In this document: positions 36,013 through 45,340 of the stretch, one piece after another
Position numbering within the stretch: position 1 is the stretch's first letter
How the letters are laid out: each line of letters starts with the position of its first letter
Assembly: GCA_013204025.1 (NCBI GenBank)
Contig: JABMOW010000003.1
Location: 1-54,278 of the forward strand
Source of the DNA: Fidelibacterota bacterium
GTDB lineage: Bacteria; Fidelibacterota; Marinisomatia; SCGC-AAA003-L08; JACNLC01
Direction of reading: 5' to 3'
DNA: 54,278 nt
The notes under the pieces: model-generated
What the model was told of the DNA's origin: nothing
The model's input: the letters and a program-made list of their open reading frames with translations, nothing else
The model's database searches: none
Translations under genes and position numbers: made by a program

Positions 36013-37311
36013 ATGAAATGTAATCTGAAGGGGTTGAAATCAATTCGACTTATCCAATGGATTGTACCAGGTCTATTTGTAACAATTGTCGCAACTCAAT
36101 CACCGCTGGATAGTCTTATAAAATCAGGTTGGGATTTAGTCTGGCATGATGAATTCAATACTAGTGAAATTAATTACAACGACTGGGAACATGATATGGG
36201 AACCGGTGCCCCCACATACCAGGCCTATGGGGAATCTTCAGCTGAATTTGCACCACCCGGATTTCCGAACGACCAATATTCAGTACGTTGGGAAGGATAC
36301 ATCATTCCCGAATTTTCGTCTGAATATACAATGTATACAATCGCAGACGATGGTGTCAGACTTTGGATCAATGACCAGTTAATTATTGACAAATGGATAC
36401 CTCAGGCTCCTACAGAATGGTCTGGAAAAATAAACCTGACCGCCGAAGAAAAATACTCCCTAAAAATCGAATATTTTGAGGATAGCGGAGGGGAAACGTT
36501 TATCCTTGGCTGGTCATGTGATCAACTGGAAAAACAGCTTGTCCCATCAAATCGGTTAATGACTCCAAAAGGAGAATCAGGACTTATTGGATATTATTTT
36601 GCCAATAAATTTCTCGATAAAACGATTGGTTCACTTTATGAAGTCCGAACTGATTCGGTATTGAATTGGGTTACTGGAAGTGGCTGGGGCAATAATGAGC
36701 ATCAATACTATACTAATAATCCGAAAAATATCCGGATAGAAAATGGTAAGCTCATCATTGAAGCCCATCAGGAACGTTACAAAGGATTAAACTACACATC
36801 CTCACGGATCAAGACGAAAAACAGCTGGAAATATGGAAGGTTTGAGATTAAAGCAAAGCTTCCTCACGGTCGGGGAACATGGGCAGCGATCTGGGGACTT
36901 TCTACAGATTGGGAATATGGTGGATGGCCTGAAAGCGGTGAAATCGACATTGTGGAACACGTTGGGTTTAGTGAGGGAGATATTGTCGCCTCCGTACATA
37001 ATAAAAATTTAGCAGGTAACTTATATCAGTCCAACCAACAAGCCTCCTTGGAGGTTACTGATGCGTGTAGTCAATTCCATATTTATGTACTGGAATGGGA
37101 TGCAGATTTGATACGGGTGACAGTTGACGAAAAACTGATTTTCGAGTATCCGAATATTAAACAGGGGTGGCAAACATGGCCCTTTGACAAGCGGTTTCAC
37201 ATGTTGATGAATATCGCAATTGGTGGAAATTGGGGAGGAATGCAAGGTATTGATGAAAGCATTTTTCCAACTAAAATGGAAGTAGAGTATTTCCGTGTTT
37301 ACCAGAAATAA
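36013..37311 (+). CDS. GH16 beta-1,3-glucanase (laminarinase type) with an inserted, apparently permuted PA14 domain
   Basis: 432 residues with a hydrophobic N-terminal signal segment (IVPGLFVTIVATQS). The GH16 fold starts with DLVWHDEFNTSEINYNDW (residues 41-58) and resumes with GWGNNEHQYYTNN at 224-236; between them, residues about 65-222 are a PA14 domain. The catalytic motif is GEIDIVEH (E310, D312, E315), typical of laminarinases with the extra residue compared with lichenases. The PA14 part begins in mid-fold (FAPPGFPNDQYSVRWEGYI, then DDGVRLWIN, then LVPSNRLM) and ends with what is normally its beginning (GLIGYYFANKFLDKT...RTDSVLNW). GH16 acts on beta-1,3-glucan chains by retaining hydrolysis; PA14 often steers substrate binding. 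No lipobox, so periplasmic or secreted. It lies between the regulator and the importer genes. Confidence 0.93.
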   Translation: MKCNLKGLKSIRLIQWIVPGLFVTIVATQSPLDSLIKSGWDLVWHDEFNTSEINYNDWEHDMGTGAPTYQAYGESSAEFAPPGFPNDQYSVRWEGYIIPEFSSEYTMYTIADDGVRLWINDQLIIDKWIPQAPTEWSGKINLTAEEKYSLKIEYFEDSGGETFILGWSCDQLEKQLVPSNRLMTPKGESGLIGYYFANKFLDKTIGSLYEVRTDSVLNWVTGSGWGNNEHQYYTNNPKNIRIENGKLIIEAHQERYKGLNYTSSRIKTKNSWKYGRFEIKAKLPHGRGTWAAIWGLSTDWEYGGWPESGEIDIVEHVGFSEGDIVASVHNKNLAGNLYQSNQQASLEVTDACSQFHIYVLEWDADLIRVTVDEKLIFEYPNIKQGWQTWPFDKRFHMLMNIAIGGNWGGMQGIDESIFPTKMEVEYFRVYQK

Positions 37312-37360
37312 AGATCAAAATTTTGACCTGAGTTTCCACAATGGTGGCACTGTAAGACAT

Positions 37361-39004
37361 GTGATCAGTTCATTCCTCTTCATCTATTTTATTATTGTCG
37401 CCTCCGGTTGTACCTCAAGTCATGAAGAAACCGGTCCTTTTGCACTAACGATTTCGCAGGAACAGGTGGCATCTTGGGTTAGGAATTTTAACCCGTTAAT
37501 CCCCAGCGGAACCTCACGCTGGCCCACCGGGTCCGGAATTTATGAGCCTCTTTTTATTTTTAATTCCATTGAGGGAAAATATGTACCGTGGTTAGCTACC
37601 GGATACGAATGGAAAGATGGAAATAAAGTACTGGATATCACAATTCGTGAGAACGTCCTATGGTCAGATGGTACTCCTTTTTCCGCACACGATGTTGCCT
37701 TTACATTTCATTTAAAAAAAGAGCATGGCGGTCTGGACCCAAGGGGCTCATGGGGATATTTGAAATCTGTTGAGGCTCAGAACGATCAACTTGTCCGGTT
37801 TGTATTTTCACGCATTTATGTACCCGGCTTAGACGGGATTGCAGGACAACCTATCATACCTGAACATATTTGGAAACATGTTGAAGACCCGGTAAAGTTT
37901 GCCAATCCAAATCCTGTAGGTACCGGACCCTTTACGGAAATTGTCAAGTTCGATCATCAAATCTGGGAATTGGGGCGAAATCCGAACTATTGGCAAGAGG
38001 GTAAACCGGCTGTGGATCGCCTAAAATTCCCTGCATTCCCTACCAATGAACAAGCCACCATCGCCCTTATCAACGGAGAAGTGGATTGGGCAGGAAACTT
38101 TATTCCAGCGATCGATCGAGTATTTGTAGGCAGAGATCCGGAAAATCATCACTACTGGTTCCCCCGGACAGGTGGTACTATTTTCTTTTACATGAACACA
38201 ACCAAAGCTCCAATGGATAAAATTGATGTACGAAAAGCCATCAGCCTTGCAATCAATCGGGAACAAATTGTCAATGTCGCTATGTACAATTACACTATTC
38301 CAGCACACCCTACTGCTCTTGCAGACGGACTTTCGCCTTGGAGATCACCAGAAGCAACTGAAATGGGAGACTGGGTGACCCATGATTTGGAGAGGGCGAA
38401 TAGCATGTTGGATAGTGTGGGTTATCCAATGGGTAAAGACGGATTCCGCAGACTCCCTGATGGATCTGTTTTATCTTTTGATATCAGTATCGTTTCAGGT
38501 TGGAGTGATTGGATCCGCGCTGCCCAGGTAATTTCACAAAATCTGAAATTGGTGGGGATAAAAACTCGGGTAAAAACCAATGACTTTGGTGCCTGGTTCA
38601 GCCAAATGCAAAAAGGCGAATTCGACATGGCCATTGCTTGGACAGAGAAGGGACCTACGCCATTCCCACTCTACAGAGGGCTGATGTCATCTGAGTACCT
38701 TAAACCTGTGGGAGAAATTGCTGAAACCAACTGGCACAGATTCAGTCTCCCCGAAGTAGATTCTTTATGCACTGCTTTTGAACAAACTTCTGACGACCGG
38801 GAAATTCGTAGCATCATCTACCGATTAGAAGAATTATTTGTGGAATATGCACCAGCGATTCCATTGTTTGCTGAACCTTCCTGGGGGCAGTATAACACAA
38901 AACGGTTTACAAACTTTCCAAATAAAGATAATCCCTATGCTCTGTTGTCTCCGAATTATCCTCCGGAAAATTTGCTGGTATTGGTAAATGTTGTACCCAA
39001 ATGA
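37361..39004 (+). CDS. ABC importer substrate-binding lipoprotein (SBP_bac_5, Dpp/Opp type)
   Basis: About 547 residues. From GTG 37361 the sequence opens MISSFLFIYFIIVASGC, a compact lipoprotein signal with lipobox ASGC (Cys17); GGTGG lies 12 bases ahead. A GTG at 37295 is also in frame and would overlap the GH16 gene end, adding 22 polar residues. The family 5 solute-binding fold is clear: GIYEPLF, VLDITIRENVLWSDGTPFSAHDVAF, NPVGTGPF, DKIDVRKAISLAINREQIV. This family binds di- and oligopeptides, but members also carry cello- and laminari-oligosaccharides, for example in Thermotoga. Its place between a GH16 and GH1/GH30 enzymes argues for a gluco-oligosaccharide ligand. It is anchored in the inner membrane's outer leaflet or free in the periplasm, feeding the two permeases directly downstream. 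Confidence 0.93.
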   Translation: MISSFLFIYFIIVASGCTSSHEETGPFALTISQEQVASWVRNFNPLIPSGTSRWPTGSGIYEPLFIFNSIEGKYVPWLATGYEWKDGNKVLDITIRENVLWSDGTPFSAHDVAFTFHLKKEHGGLDPRGSWGYLKSVEAQNDQLVRFVFSRIYVPGLDGIAGQPIIPEHIWKHVEDPVKFANPNPVGTGPFTEIVKFDHQIWELGRNPNYWQEGKPAVDRLKFPAFPTNEQATIALINGEVDWAGNFIPAIDRVFVGRDPENHHYWFPRTGGTIFFYMNTTKAPMDKIDVRKAISLAINREQIVNVAMYNYTIPAHPTALADGLSPWRSPEATEMGDWVTHDLERANSMLDSVGYPMGKDGFRRLPDGSVLSFDISIVSGWSDWIRAAQVISQNLKLVGIKTRVKTNDFGAWFSQMQKGEFDMAIAWTEKGPTPFPLYRGLMSSEYLKPVGEIAETNWHRFSLPEVDSLCTAFEQTSDDREIRSIIYRLEELFVEYAPAIPLFAEPSWGQYNTKRFTNFPNKDNPYALLSPNYPPENLLVLVNVVPK

Positions 39005-39987
39005 GTAAATCAATAAATTATCTGTTAAGAAGACTGGGGTTCTATGCTATTGCAGCTTGGGCCGCACTGACTCTGAATTTCTTCATCCCTCGGATGATGC
39101 CGGGTGATCCAGCCGCAATTATTTTCGCCAGATTTCGCGGTAAGCTGAAACCAGAAGCTATGAATGCATTGCGGGAAACATTTGGTTTAACCGACGAACC
39201 ACTTCTTGGACAGTATTTCACGTATTTGAAAAATCTACTCACTGGTAATCTGGGGATTTCCATCGCCTATTTTCCCCAACCAGTTACTGATATCATTTCC
39301 ACAGCTCTTCTTTGGACCATCTTCCTTGCCGGTATTTCTCTTATCATTTCATTTTCTATCGGAACTCTCCTTGGCACTTTGGCTGCCTGGAAAAGAGGCA
39401 GTAAACTCGATTCGATCCTCCCTCCCGCTTTAGCATTTTTTGGAGCATTTCCATATTTCTGGCTGGCGATGGTGGCTCTATTTGTTTTCGGTTTTGGATT
39501 GGGCTGGTTTCCTTTGCGTCACGCATATGGGGAACATGTGACACCTGGACTAAATTTTCCGTTCATCATTGATGCGATATACCATGCAATCCTTCCTGCT
39601 TCAACGATGATATTAGTCAGTCTTGGCGGATGGATGCTGTCCATGCGAAATACCATGATTACTACTCTCGGTGCTGACTACATCACATTTGCTCATGCAA
39701 AGGGGCTGCCTTCCCGGATGATTATGTTAAAATTCGCTGCACGGAATGCCATTTTACCCAATTTTACGGGATTTGGAATGGCGATCGGTTTTGTTTTGAG
39801 TGGCGCATTATTAACAGAAATTATTTTCTCTTATCCCGGACAAGGATATTTACTTCTGGAAGCAGTCCGAGCACAGGATTTCCCTCTGATGCAGGGCTTG
39901 TTCATGACTATCACTCTGGCAGTTCTTGGGGCAAACTGGCTTGTGGATATCGCTATTCTTTTCCTTGACCCCAGGACTCGGAGATAA
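39001..39987 (+). CDS. ABC importer permease, DppB/OppB type
   Basis: 328 residues with about six hydrophobic membrane helices. The opening INYLLRRLGFYAIAAWAALT and the stretch MMPGDPAAIIFA are standard for DppB-type permeases; the cytoplasmic coupling loop contains DYITFAHAKGLPSRMIM. The ATG overlaps the TGA stop of the binding-protein gene (ATGA), a sign of coupled translation. Together with the next permease it forms the channel of the importer. No substrate information can be read from this subunit itself. Confidence 0.95.
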   Translation: MSKSINYLLRRLGFYAIAAWAALTLNFFIPRMMPGDPAAIIFARFRGKLKPEAMNALRETFGLTDEPLLGQYFTYLKNLLTGNLGISIAYFPQPVTDIISTALLWTIFLAGISLIISFSIGTLLGTLAAWKRGSKLDSILPPALAFFGAFPYFWLAMVALFVFGFGLGWFPLRHAYGEHVTPGLNFPFIIDAIYHAILPASTMILVSLGGWMLSMRNTMITTLGADYITFAHAKGLPSRMIMLKFAARNAILPNFTGFGMAIGFVLSGALLTEIIFSYPGQGYLLLEAVRAQDFPLMQGLFMTITLAVLGANWLVDIAILFLDPRTRR

Positions 39988-39991
39988 GTGT

Positions 39992-40924
39992 ATGTCGACT
40001 CGACTGAATGACAGTATTCTCATCCGATGGTTACGAGGAATCCTCACCAATAAAAAGGCACTTGCAGGTAGTTTCCTCGTTCTATCATTTATTTTTATAG
40101 CATTTGTCGGACCGTTTTTTACATATGATCCCAACGCCTTTTTAGATACTCCTCTATCTCCTCCAACCTTCACCCACTGGTTTGGTACGACAGGACAGGG
40201 ACAGGATGTTCTGGCGCAGACAATTTCAGGTGCAAGACAGACTTTGTTGATTGGATTCTGTACTGGTTTTTTTGTTGTGGTGATCGGAGCTTTAATCGGG
40301 GGAATATCAGGTTACTATGGGGGTCGTGTGGATGACATTCTTTCGATGGTGATCAATGTGTTCCTGGTTATGCCGGGTTTACCATTGATGGTCATCCTTG
40401 CCAGTTGGTTACCGCCGGGACCTCTAACGTTAATGGGTGTACTGGTACTTACAGGATGGGCTTGGAATGCCCGGGTCATCCGATCCCAAATGATGGCGTT
40501 ACGTGGGAGAGATTTCGTTTCTGCAGCAATTGTCAGCGGAGAACGAAATATCCGAATCATTGTGATTGAGATCATGCCCAGAATGCTATCACTACTCGCA
40601 TCATCTTTCATTGGTGCCTCCATCTATGCTATTAGCGCTCAAGTGGGTCTTGAATTTCTCGGTCTGGGTGATGTTAGCACCGTAACCTGGGGTACCAACC
40701 TCTATTGGGCAAGTAATGATCTAGCGCTCCTCACTGGTTCGTGGTGGACATTTGTTCCAACCGGTTTAAGTATTGCGTTTGTCAGTTTCGGACTGACGAT
40801 GATTAATTTCGGCATCGATGAAGTTACAAATCCACGGCTCATATCTGAACGAAACTGGCGGAAGCTTCTTCCTAAAGGCAAGATGAACGATGGCATAACA
40901 CCGGTAGTTATTAATCATGACTGA
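39992..40924 (+). CDS. ABC importer permease, DppC/OppC type
   Basis: 310 residues from ATG 39992, which lies four bases after the preceding stop; a longer frame would start inside the previous gene and is unlikely. The N-terminal part ILTNKKALAGSFLVLSFIF is the usual first helix with its cytoplasmic leader. HWFGTTGQGQDVLAQTISGA is the family's periplasmic signature, GRDFVSAAIVSGE the coupling loop. It pairs with the DppB-type permease. Its 3' end overlaps the start of the ATPase gene by eight bases. Confidence 0.95.
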   Translation: MSTRLNDSILIRWLRGILTNKKALAGSFLVLSFIFIAFVGPFFTYDPNAFLDTPLSPPTFTHWFGTTGQGQDVLAQTISGARQTLLIGFCTGFFVVVIGALIGGISGYYGGRVDDILSMVINVFLVMPGLPLMVILASWLPPGPLTLMGVLVLTGWAWNARVIRSQMMALRGRDFVSAAIVSGERNIRIIVIEIMPRMLSLLASSFIGASIYAISAQVGLEFLGLGDVSTVTWGTNLYWASNDLALLTGSWWTFVPTGLSIAFVSFGLTMINFGIDEVTNPRLISERNWRKLLPKGKMNDGITPVVINHD

Positions 40925-42584
40925 TATTTTACTGAGTATCAGAAATCTAGATGTGGAGTACATCACTCCAGGTGATCCTGTTTGCGCTGTCAAAAATGTG
41001 TCATTTGATATTGCCCGGGGAGAAATATTCGGTCTAGTTGGAGAATCCGGTAGTGGTAAAAGCACTGTGGTGCAAGCCATTTTACGAACGCTCCCCCCTC
41101 CTGCGATAATCACAGGAGGCGAGATACTACTTAATGGCAAAGACATACTTTCCATGTCAGACAGAGAAGTTAAGAAATTCCGATGGCAGGAGATTTCTAT
41201 TGTCATGCAGAGTGCGATGAACGCCTTGAATCCGGTTATACCTATTCGTAAACAAATTTCCGATGTTCTTTACACACACAAAGGATATTCAAGAGAAAAA
41301 GCCCATCAACGCATCAAAGAGTTATTTGATCTGGTGGATATTCATTACGACCGCATGGACAGTTACCCTCATGAACTTTCTGGTGGGATGCGGCAAAGAA
41401 TTGTTTTAGCTATTGCGTTGGCGCTGATGCCGCCGCTCATTATAATGGATGAACCCACAACTGCGCTGGATGTGATTGTTGAACGTGAAATTCTTTTCAA
41501 AGTCCTTGAGCTACGCAAAGAGTTGGGTTTCACAATTCTGTTCATCACTCACGATCTGAACCTGCTTTTGGAGTTCACTGATCGTGTTGGCGTGATGTTG
41601 AAAGGTGAGTTAGTTGAATCTGATGAAGCTGTACGTATCAATTCCGGCGGACAGCATCCATACACAAAGAAGTTGATCGGAGCTCTCCCATCTGCAACAG
41701 GACCGCGGCGGAAAGACCTTTTACCTCGGCCTGAGCAATTCAAGATAGGTGAAAAACCGTTAATTGAAATCCACAATCTGAATAAAAAGTTTCATCTATC
41801 CGGTTTTATTCGACCCAAAATGCTACATGCAGTAAAGGACGTATCATTTAACATATATCCCGGGGAAATTGTGAGCCTTGTAGGTGAATCCGGGAGTGGT
41901 AAGAGTACTATTGCTCGCCTGATAGCCAGGTTAATTCCACCTACATCGGGAACTATCATTCTTGATGGGATCGATATTTTCAAATCAGAACCGCGCTCTG
42001 CTTCATTGAATTACCGTCGAAAAGTACAGATGGTTTTCCAGGATCCATTTGGTTCATTGAATTCTGTGCACACTGTCTTTCATCACCTTGCCCGGCCAAT
42101 AATCAGGCACCGGTTGATTCCACAGGCAGAACTGTACAAATATATCATTGATATGTTGGAAACGGTGGGATTATCTCCGGGTTCTCTGTTTGCAGACAAA
42201 TTTCCGCACGAAATGTCCGGAGGTGAACGCCAACGAGTAGCCATTGCCAGAGCGCTGAGTCTTCAGCCGGAACTGATCGTGGCTGATGAACCCACATCCA
42301 TGCTTGACGTATCAATCCGTATGCACATACTGCAAATATTGGCGAACTTGCGCGGAGAAAAAAATGTAGCGGTTCTATTTATTACCCACGATCTTGCTTC
42401 TGCCCGATATCTCGCAGACCGAATCATCGTTTTAAAAAACGGATCCCAAGTTGAACACGGCAACTCTGAGGAGTTGATTCAATCTCCTCAACATACCTAT
42501 ACCAAACAACTGATTGCAGCAGCCTCACCGGGATGGTTAAAGAAGAATTTATTAAAAACTAACGAAAATAGAGATTCCAAATGA
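40917..42584 (+). CDS. Fused double-ATPase subunit of the oligosaccharide/peptide ABC importer (DppD-DppF type)
   Basis: 555 residues holding two complete ATPase domains. Domain 1 (about 5-270): Walker A GLVGESGSGKST, signature LSGGMRQRI, Walker B LIIMDEPTTALD. Domain 2 (about 280-545): Walker A SLVGESGSGKST, signature MSGGERQRV, Walker B LIVADEPTSMLD. In most Dpp/Opp systems these are two separate proteins; here they are one chain. Both sites keep all the key residues, so both should hydrolyse ATP. The enzyme energises import of the ligand brought by the lipoprotein upstream. The GH1 gene begins inside its last codons (four-base overlap), tying import to intracellular hydrolysis. Confidence 0.95.
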   Translation: MTDILLSIRNLDVEYITPGDPVCAVKNVSFDIARGEIFGLVGESGSGKSTVVQAILRTLPPPAIITGGEILLNGKDILSMSDREVKKFRWQEISIVMQSAMNALNPVIPIRKQISDVLYTHKGYSREKAHQRIKELFDLVDIHYDRMDSYPHELSGGMRQRIVLAIALALMPPLIIMDEPTTALDVIVEREILFKVLELRKELGFTILFITHDLNLLLEFTDRVGVMLKGELVESDEAVRINSGGQHPYTKKLIGALPSATGPRRKDLLPRPEQFKIGEKPLIEIHNLNKKFHLSGFIRPKMLHAVKDVSFNIYPGEIVSLVGESGSGKSTIARLIARLIPPTSGTIILDGIDIFKSEPRSASLNYRRKVQMVFQDPFGSLNSVHTVFHHLARPIIRHRLIPQAELYKYIIDMLETVGLSPGSLFADKFPHEMSGGERQRVAIARALSLQPELIVADEPTSMLDVSIRMHILQILANLRGEKNVAVLFITHDLASARYLADRIIVLKNGSQVEHGNSEELIQSPQHTYTKQLIAAASPGWLKKNLLKTNENRDSK

Positions 42585-43948
42585 CATCTAAATATTCGTT
42601 TCCAAATGATTTTTTATGGGGTGTGGCAACATCCAGTTATCAGATTGAAGGTGCGCATGCCACCGATGGAAAAGGACCCTCTATCTGGGATACATTTACA
42701 CAACTCCCGGGGAATATTAAAAATGGAGATACAGGGAACATCGCCTGTGATCACTATTCCCGCTGGAAGGATGACGTGGCAACGATGAAAGATCTCGGGG
42801 TACAGGCATACCGTTTTTCCATTTCCTGGCCACGTGTACTCCCTACCGGTAATGGACCCGATATAAACGAAAAGGGACTGGCGTTTTATGATCGCCTTGT
42901 TGACGGGTTACTGGATGCCAACATCACTCCATATATCACATTATACCATTGGGATTTACCCCAGCAGATTCAGAATCAAGGAGGTTGGCCCCATAGATCG
43001 ACAGTTGATCTGTTTGTGAATTATGCGGATATCGTATCAAAAAAACTTGGGGATCGTGTCAAGCACTGGATAACCCATAATGAACCCTGGGTGGTCAGTA
43101 CAAATGGTTACCTGAACGGTCATCATGCACCAGGTCACAAAAGTTGGGGTGAAGCACTGTCGGCAACCCATCATCTTTTGCTGTCACATGGATTAGCGGT
43201 TCCAGTCATTCGAAATAATTCACCTAATTGTGAGGTAGGCATCACTCTGAATTTGTGTCCTGCATACCCTGCATCACCCAGCATTGCGGATCAACAGGCA
43301 GCCCAACAATTCGATGGCGAATTTAATAGATGGTTTCTGGACCCTCTATTTCGTGGTTCCTATCCTGAAGATGTTTTAATGACACATCTATCAAAAAAAC
43401 GGATCATGTCATCAGATCTTTCATTCATTCAAGATGGCGATCTTCAAAAAATATCCACTCCCATCGATTTTCTTGGACTGAACTATTATAGTAGAGCGAT
43501 CATTCGTAGCAATGAAATTCTCGAAGAAGAAAACACACCGGTTGAAATTAATCCGGGTGAGCGAACAGATAATGGATGGGAAATACATGCCGAAAGTCTT
43601 CACTTGTTATTAAAAAGATTAACAATAGAATATCCGATCAAAGCAATCTACATCACTGAAAATGGCGCTGCGTATAATATCAAACCTAATGGAACCAGTG
43701 AAATCCACGATGAAAGCAGGATCAAATACATTCATGATCATTTAATCGCATGTTACAAATCTTTAGAAGATAAAGTTCCACTCCGGGGGTACTTTGTTTG
43801 GACATTAATGGACAATTTTGAATGGGCAGAAGGTTATGGACAAAAGTTTGGATTGATCCACATTGATGATGCCACACTGAATAGAATTCCGAAAGACAGT
43901 TTCCATTGGTACCAGCGGACGATTGCAAATAATTCACTTAACCATTAA
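42581..43948 (+). CDS. GH1 beta-glucosidase (cytoplasmic)
   Basis: 455 residues, normal length for GH1, without a signal peptide. It opens FPNDFLWGVATSSYQIEGA, the family N-terminal signature. The acid/base is E168 in THNEPW and the nucleophile is E360 in YITENGAA; W-E-W-A-E-G-Y near the end (NFEWAEGYGQKFGL) shapes the glucose-binding -1 site. These enzymes release glucose from the non-reducing end of beta-gluco-oligosaccharides by retaining hydrolysis. The four-base overlap with the ABC ATPase gene indicates that it acts on imported oligosaccharides. Specificity for beta-1,3 over beta-1,4 links cannot be told from sequence. Confidence 0.96.
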   Translation: MTSKYSFPNDFLWGVATSSYQIEGAHATDGKGPSIWDTFTQLPGNIKNGDTGNIACDHYSRWKDDVATMKDLGVQAYRFSISWPRVLPTGNGPDINEKGLAFYDRLVDGLLDANITPYITLYHWDLPQQIQNQGGWPHRSTVDLFVNYADIVSKKLGDRVKHWITHNEPWVVSTNGYLNGHHAPGHKSWGEALSATHHLLLSHGLAVPVIRNNSPNCEVGITLNLCPAYPASPSIADQQAAQQFDGEFNRWFLDPLFRGSYPEDVLMTHLSKKRIMSSDLSFIQDGDLQKISTPIDFLGLNYYSRAIIRSNEILEEENTPVEINPGERTDNGWEIHAESLHLLLKRLTIEYPIKAIYITENGAAYNIKPNGTSEIHDESRIKYIHDHLIACYKSLEDKVPLRGYFVWTLMDNFEWAEGYGQKFGLIHIDDATLNRIPKDSFHWYQRTIANNSLNH

Positions 43949-43960
43949 TGAACTTAAGCT

Positions 43961-45313
43961 ATGAGCAATGCGACAAAAATAGCAGGTTTTATCACCACAA
44001 AAAATTACCTTGACCGGATCGCTCCGATACCTTCATCCTTCCTTTCGGAAACCAAAACTACCGGTGACGCGGCAATTCAGGTCCAAACAAATAGACAATT
44101 TCAGACCATTGAGGGATTTGGTGGTGCATTCACTGAAGCCGCTGCAACGACATTGTATAAAATGCCCAAACCCGTCCAAAGAGCGATCATTGATGCGTAT
44201 TTTAACGCAAAAACCGGTCATGGATACACTTTCTGCAGAACTCATATCAACAGTTGTGACTTTTCACTGGGGAATTATGCCTATGTGGATACCCCCGGCG
44301 ATACAGAATTAACCTCATTTAGTATTGATCGTGACCGGAAAGCGTTGATACCGTTTATCCGGTCTGCAATGGATACTGCGCAAAACCAACTTAAAATATT
44401 AGCATCTCCATGGAGTCCACCTGCCTGGATGAAAACCAATGGTCAGATGAATCATGGTGGAAAGCTTAAAACAGAGTTTGCCAAGACTTGGGCTAAATAT
44501 TATTGCAAGTACATACAAGAGTATTCAGTCGCTGGAATCCCCATTTGGGGTATATCAGTCCAGAATGAACCAGCCGCAAATCAGGTCTGGGATTCCTGTT
44601 TGTATACTGCGGAGGAAGAACGGGATTTTGTTCGTGATCACCTGGGACCCGCTCTTGAAGACGCCGACCTACCCCATATCAAACTCGTCATTTGGGATCA
44701 TAACCGGGATAAAATGTACGAACGCGCAAAGGTTGTGTATGAGGATCCTGAGGCTGCTAAATTTGTTTGGGGTACCGGGTTTCACTGGTATGGTGACGAC
44801 CATTTTGAAAATGTCCAAAAATTATATGATGCATTCCCTAATAAAAAACTGATTTTTACTGAAGGATGTCAGGAAGGTGGACCTCATATTGGTTCATGGG
44901 ATTTGGGTGAGCGGTATGCGATATCCATTATTAATGACCTAAATCGCGGGACAGTGGCATGGATTGACTGGAATCTGATTCTGGATGAACAAGGTGGTCC
45001 AAATCACATGGGAAATTACTGCAGCGCTCCTATTATTGCAGATACCAATTCAGGAAAATGCATCTATCAGAGTTCATATTATTATCTGGGACATTTCTCA
45101 CGATTTATCCGACCGGGATCAGTTCGTGTATTTTCAAAATCAACAATACAGGATCTGCAAGTGTTATCCGTTGTAACGCCTGATAAGAAAATAGTCATCG
45201 TAATCATGAATTCTTCAGATAAACAAATTCCATTTAATCTATGTATAAATCAGAATGAACAATCGATAGTTAGTCCTCCCCACTCCATTATGACCCTAAT
45301 TAGCAACCCATGA
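43961..45313 (+). CDS. GH30-family beta-glucanase/beta-glucosidase (cytoplasmic)
   Basis: 450 residues without a signal peptide. The N-terminal QTIEGFGGAFTEAAATTLYK is the GH30 signature; ILASPWSPPAWMKTNGQM is typical of subfamilies 1-3. The likely acid/base is E203 in SVQNEPAA and the nucleophile E301 in IFTEGCQEGG, with the C-terminal beta-sandwich that the family always carries. GH30 members of this type cleave beta-1,6-glucan or glucosylceramide-like bonds. In a laminarin locus the obvious job is the beta-1,6 branch. Most such enzymes are secreted, so the lack of a leader is notable and implies that branched oligosaccharides are imported intact. It sits 12 bases after GH1. Confidence 0.94.
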   Translation: MSNATKIAGFITTKNYLDRIAPIPSSFLSETKTTGDAAIQVQTNRQFQTIEGFGGAFTEAAATTLYKMPKPVQRAIIDAYFNAKTGHGYTFCRTHINSCDFSLGNYAYVDTPGDTELTSFSIDRDRKALIPFIRSAMDTAQNQLKILASPWSPPAWMKTNGQMNHGGKLKTEFAKTWAKYYCKYIQEYSVAGIPIWGISVQNEPAANQVWDSCLYTAEEERDFVRDHLGPALEDADLPHIKLVIWDHNRDKMYERAKVVYEDPEAAKFVWGTGFHWYGDDHFENVQKLYDAFPNKKLIFTEGCQEGGPHIGSWDLGERYAISIINDLNRGTVAWIDWNLILDEQGGPNHMGNYCSAPIIADTNSGKCIYQSSYYYLGHFSRFIRPGSVRVFSKSTIQDLQVLSVVTPDKKIVIVIMNSSDKQIPFNLCINQNEQSIVSPPHSIMTLISNP

Positions 45314-45340
45314 TAAATAATACAAATAATTATTAACTGT

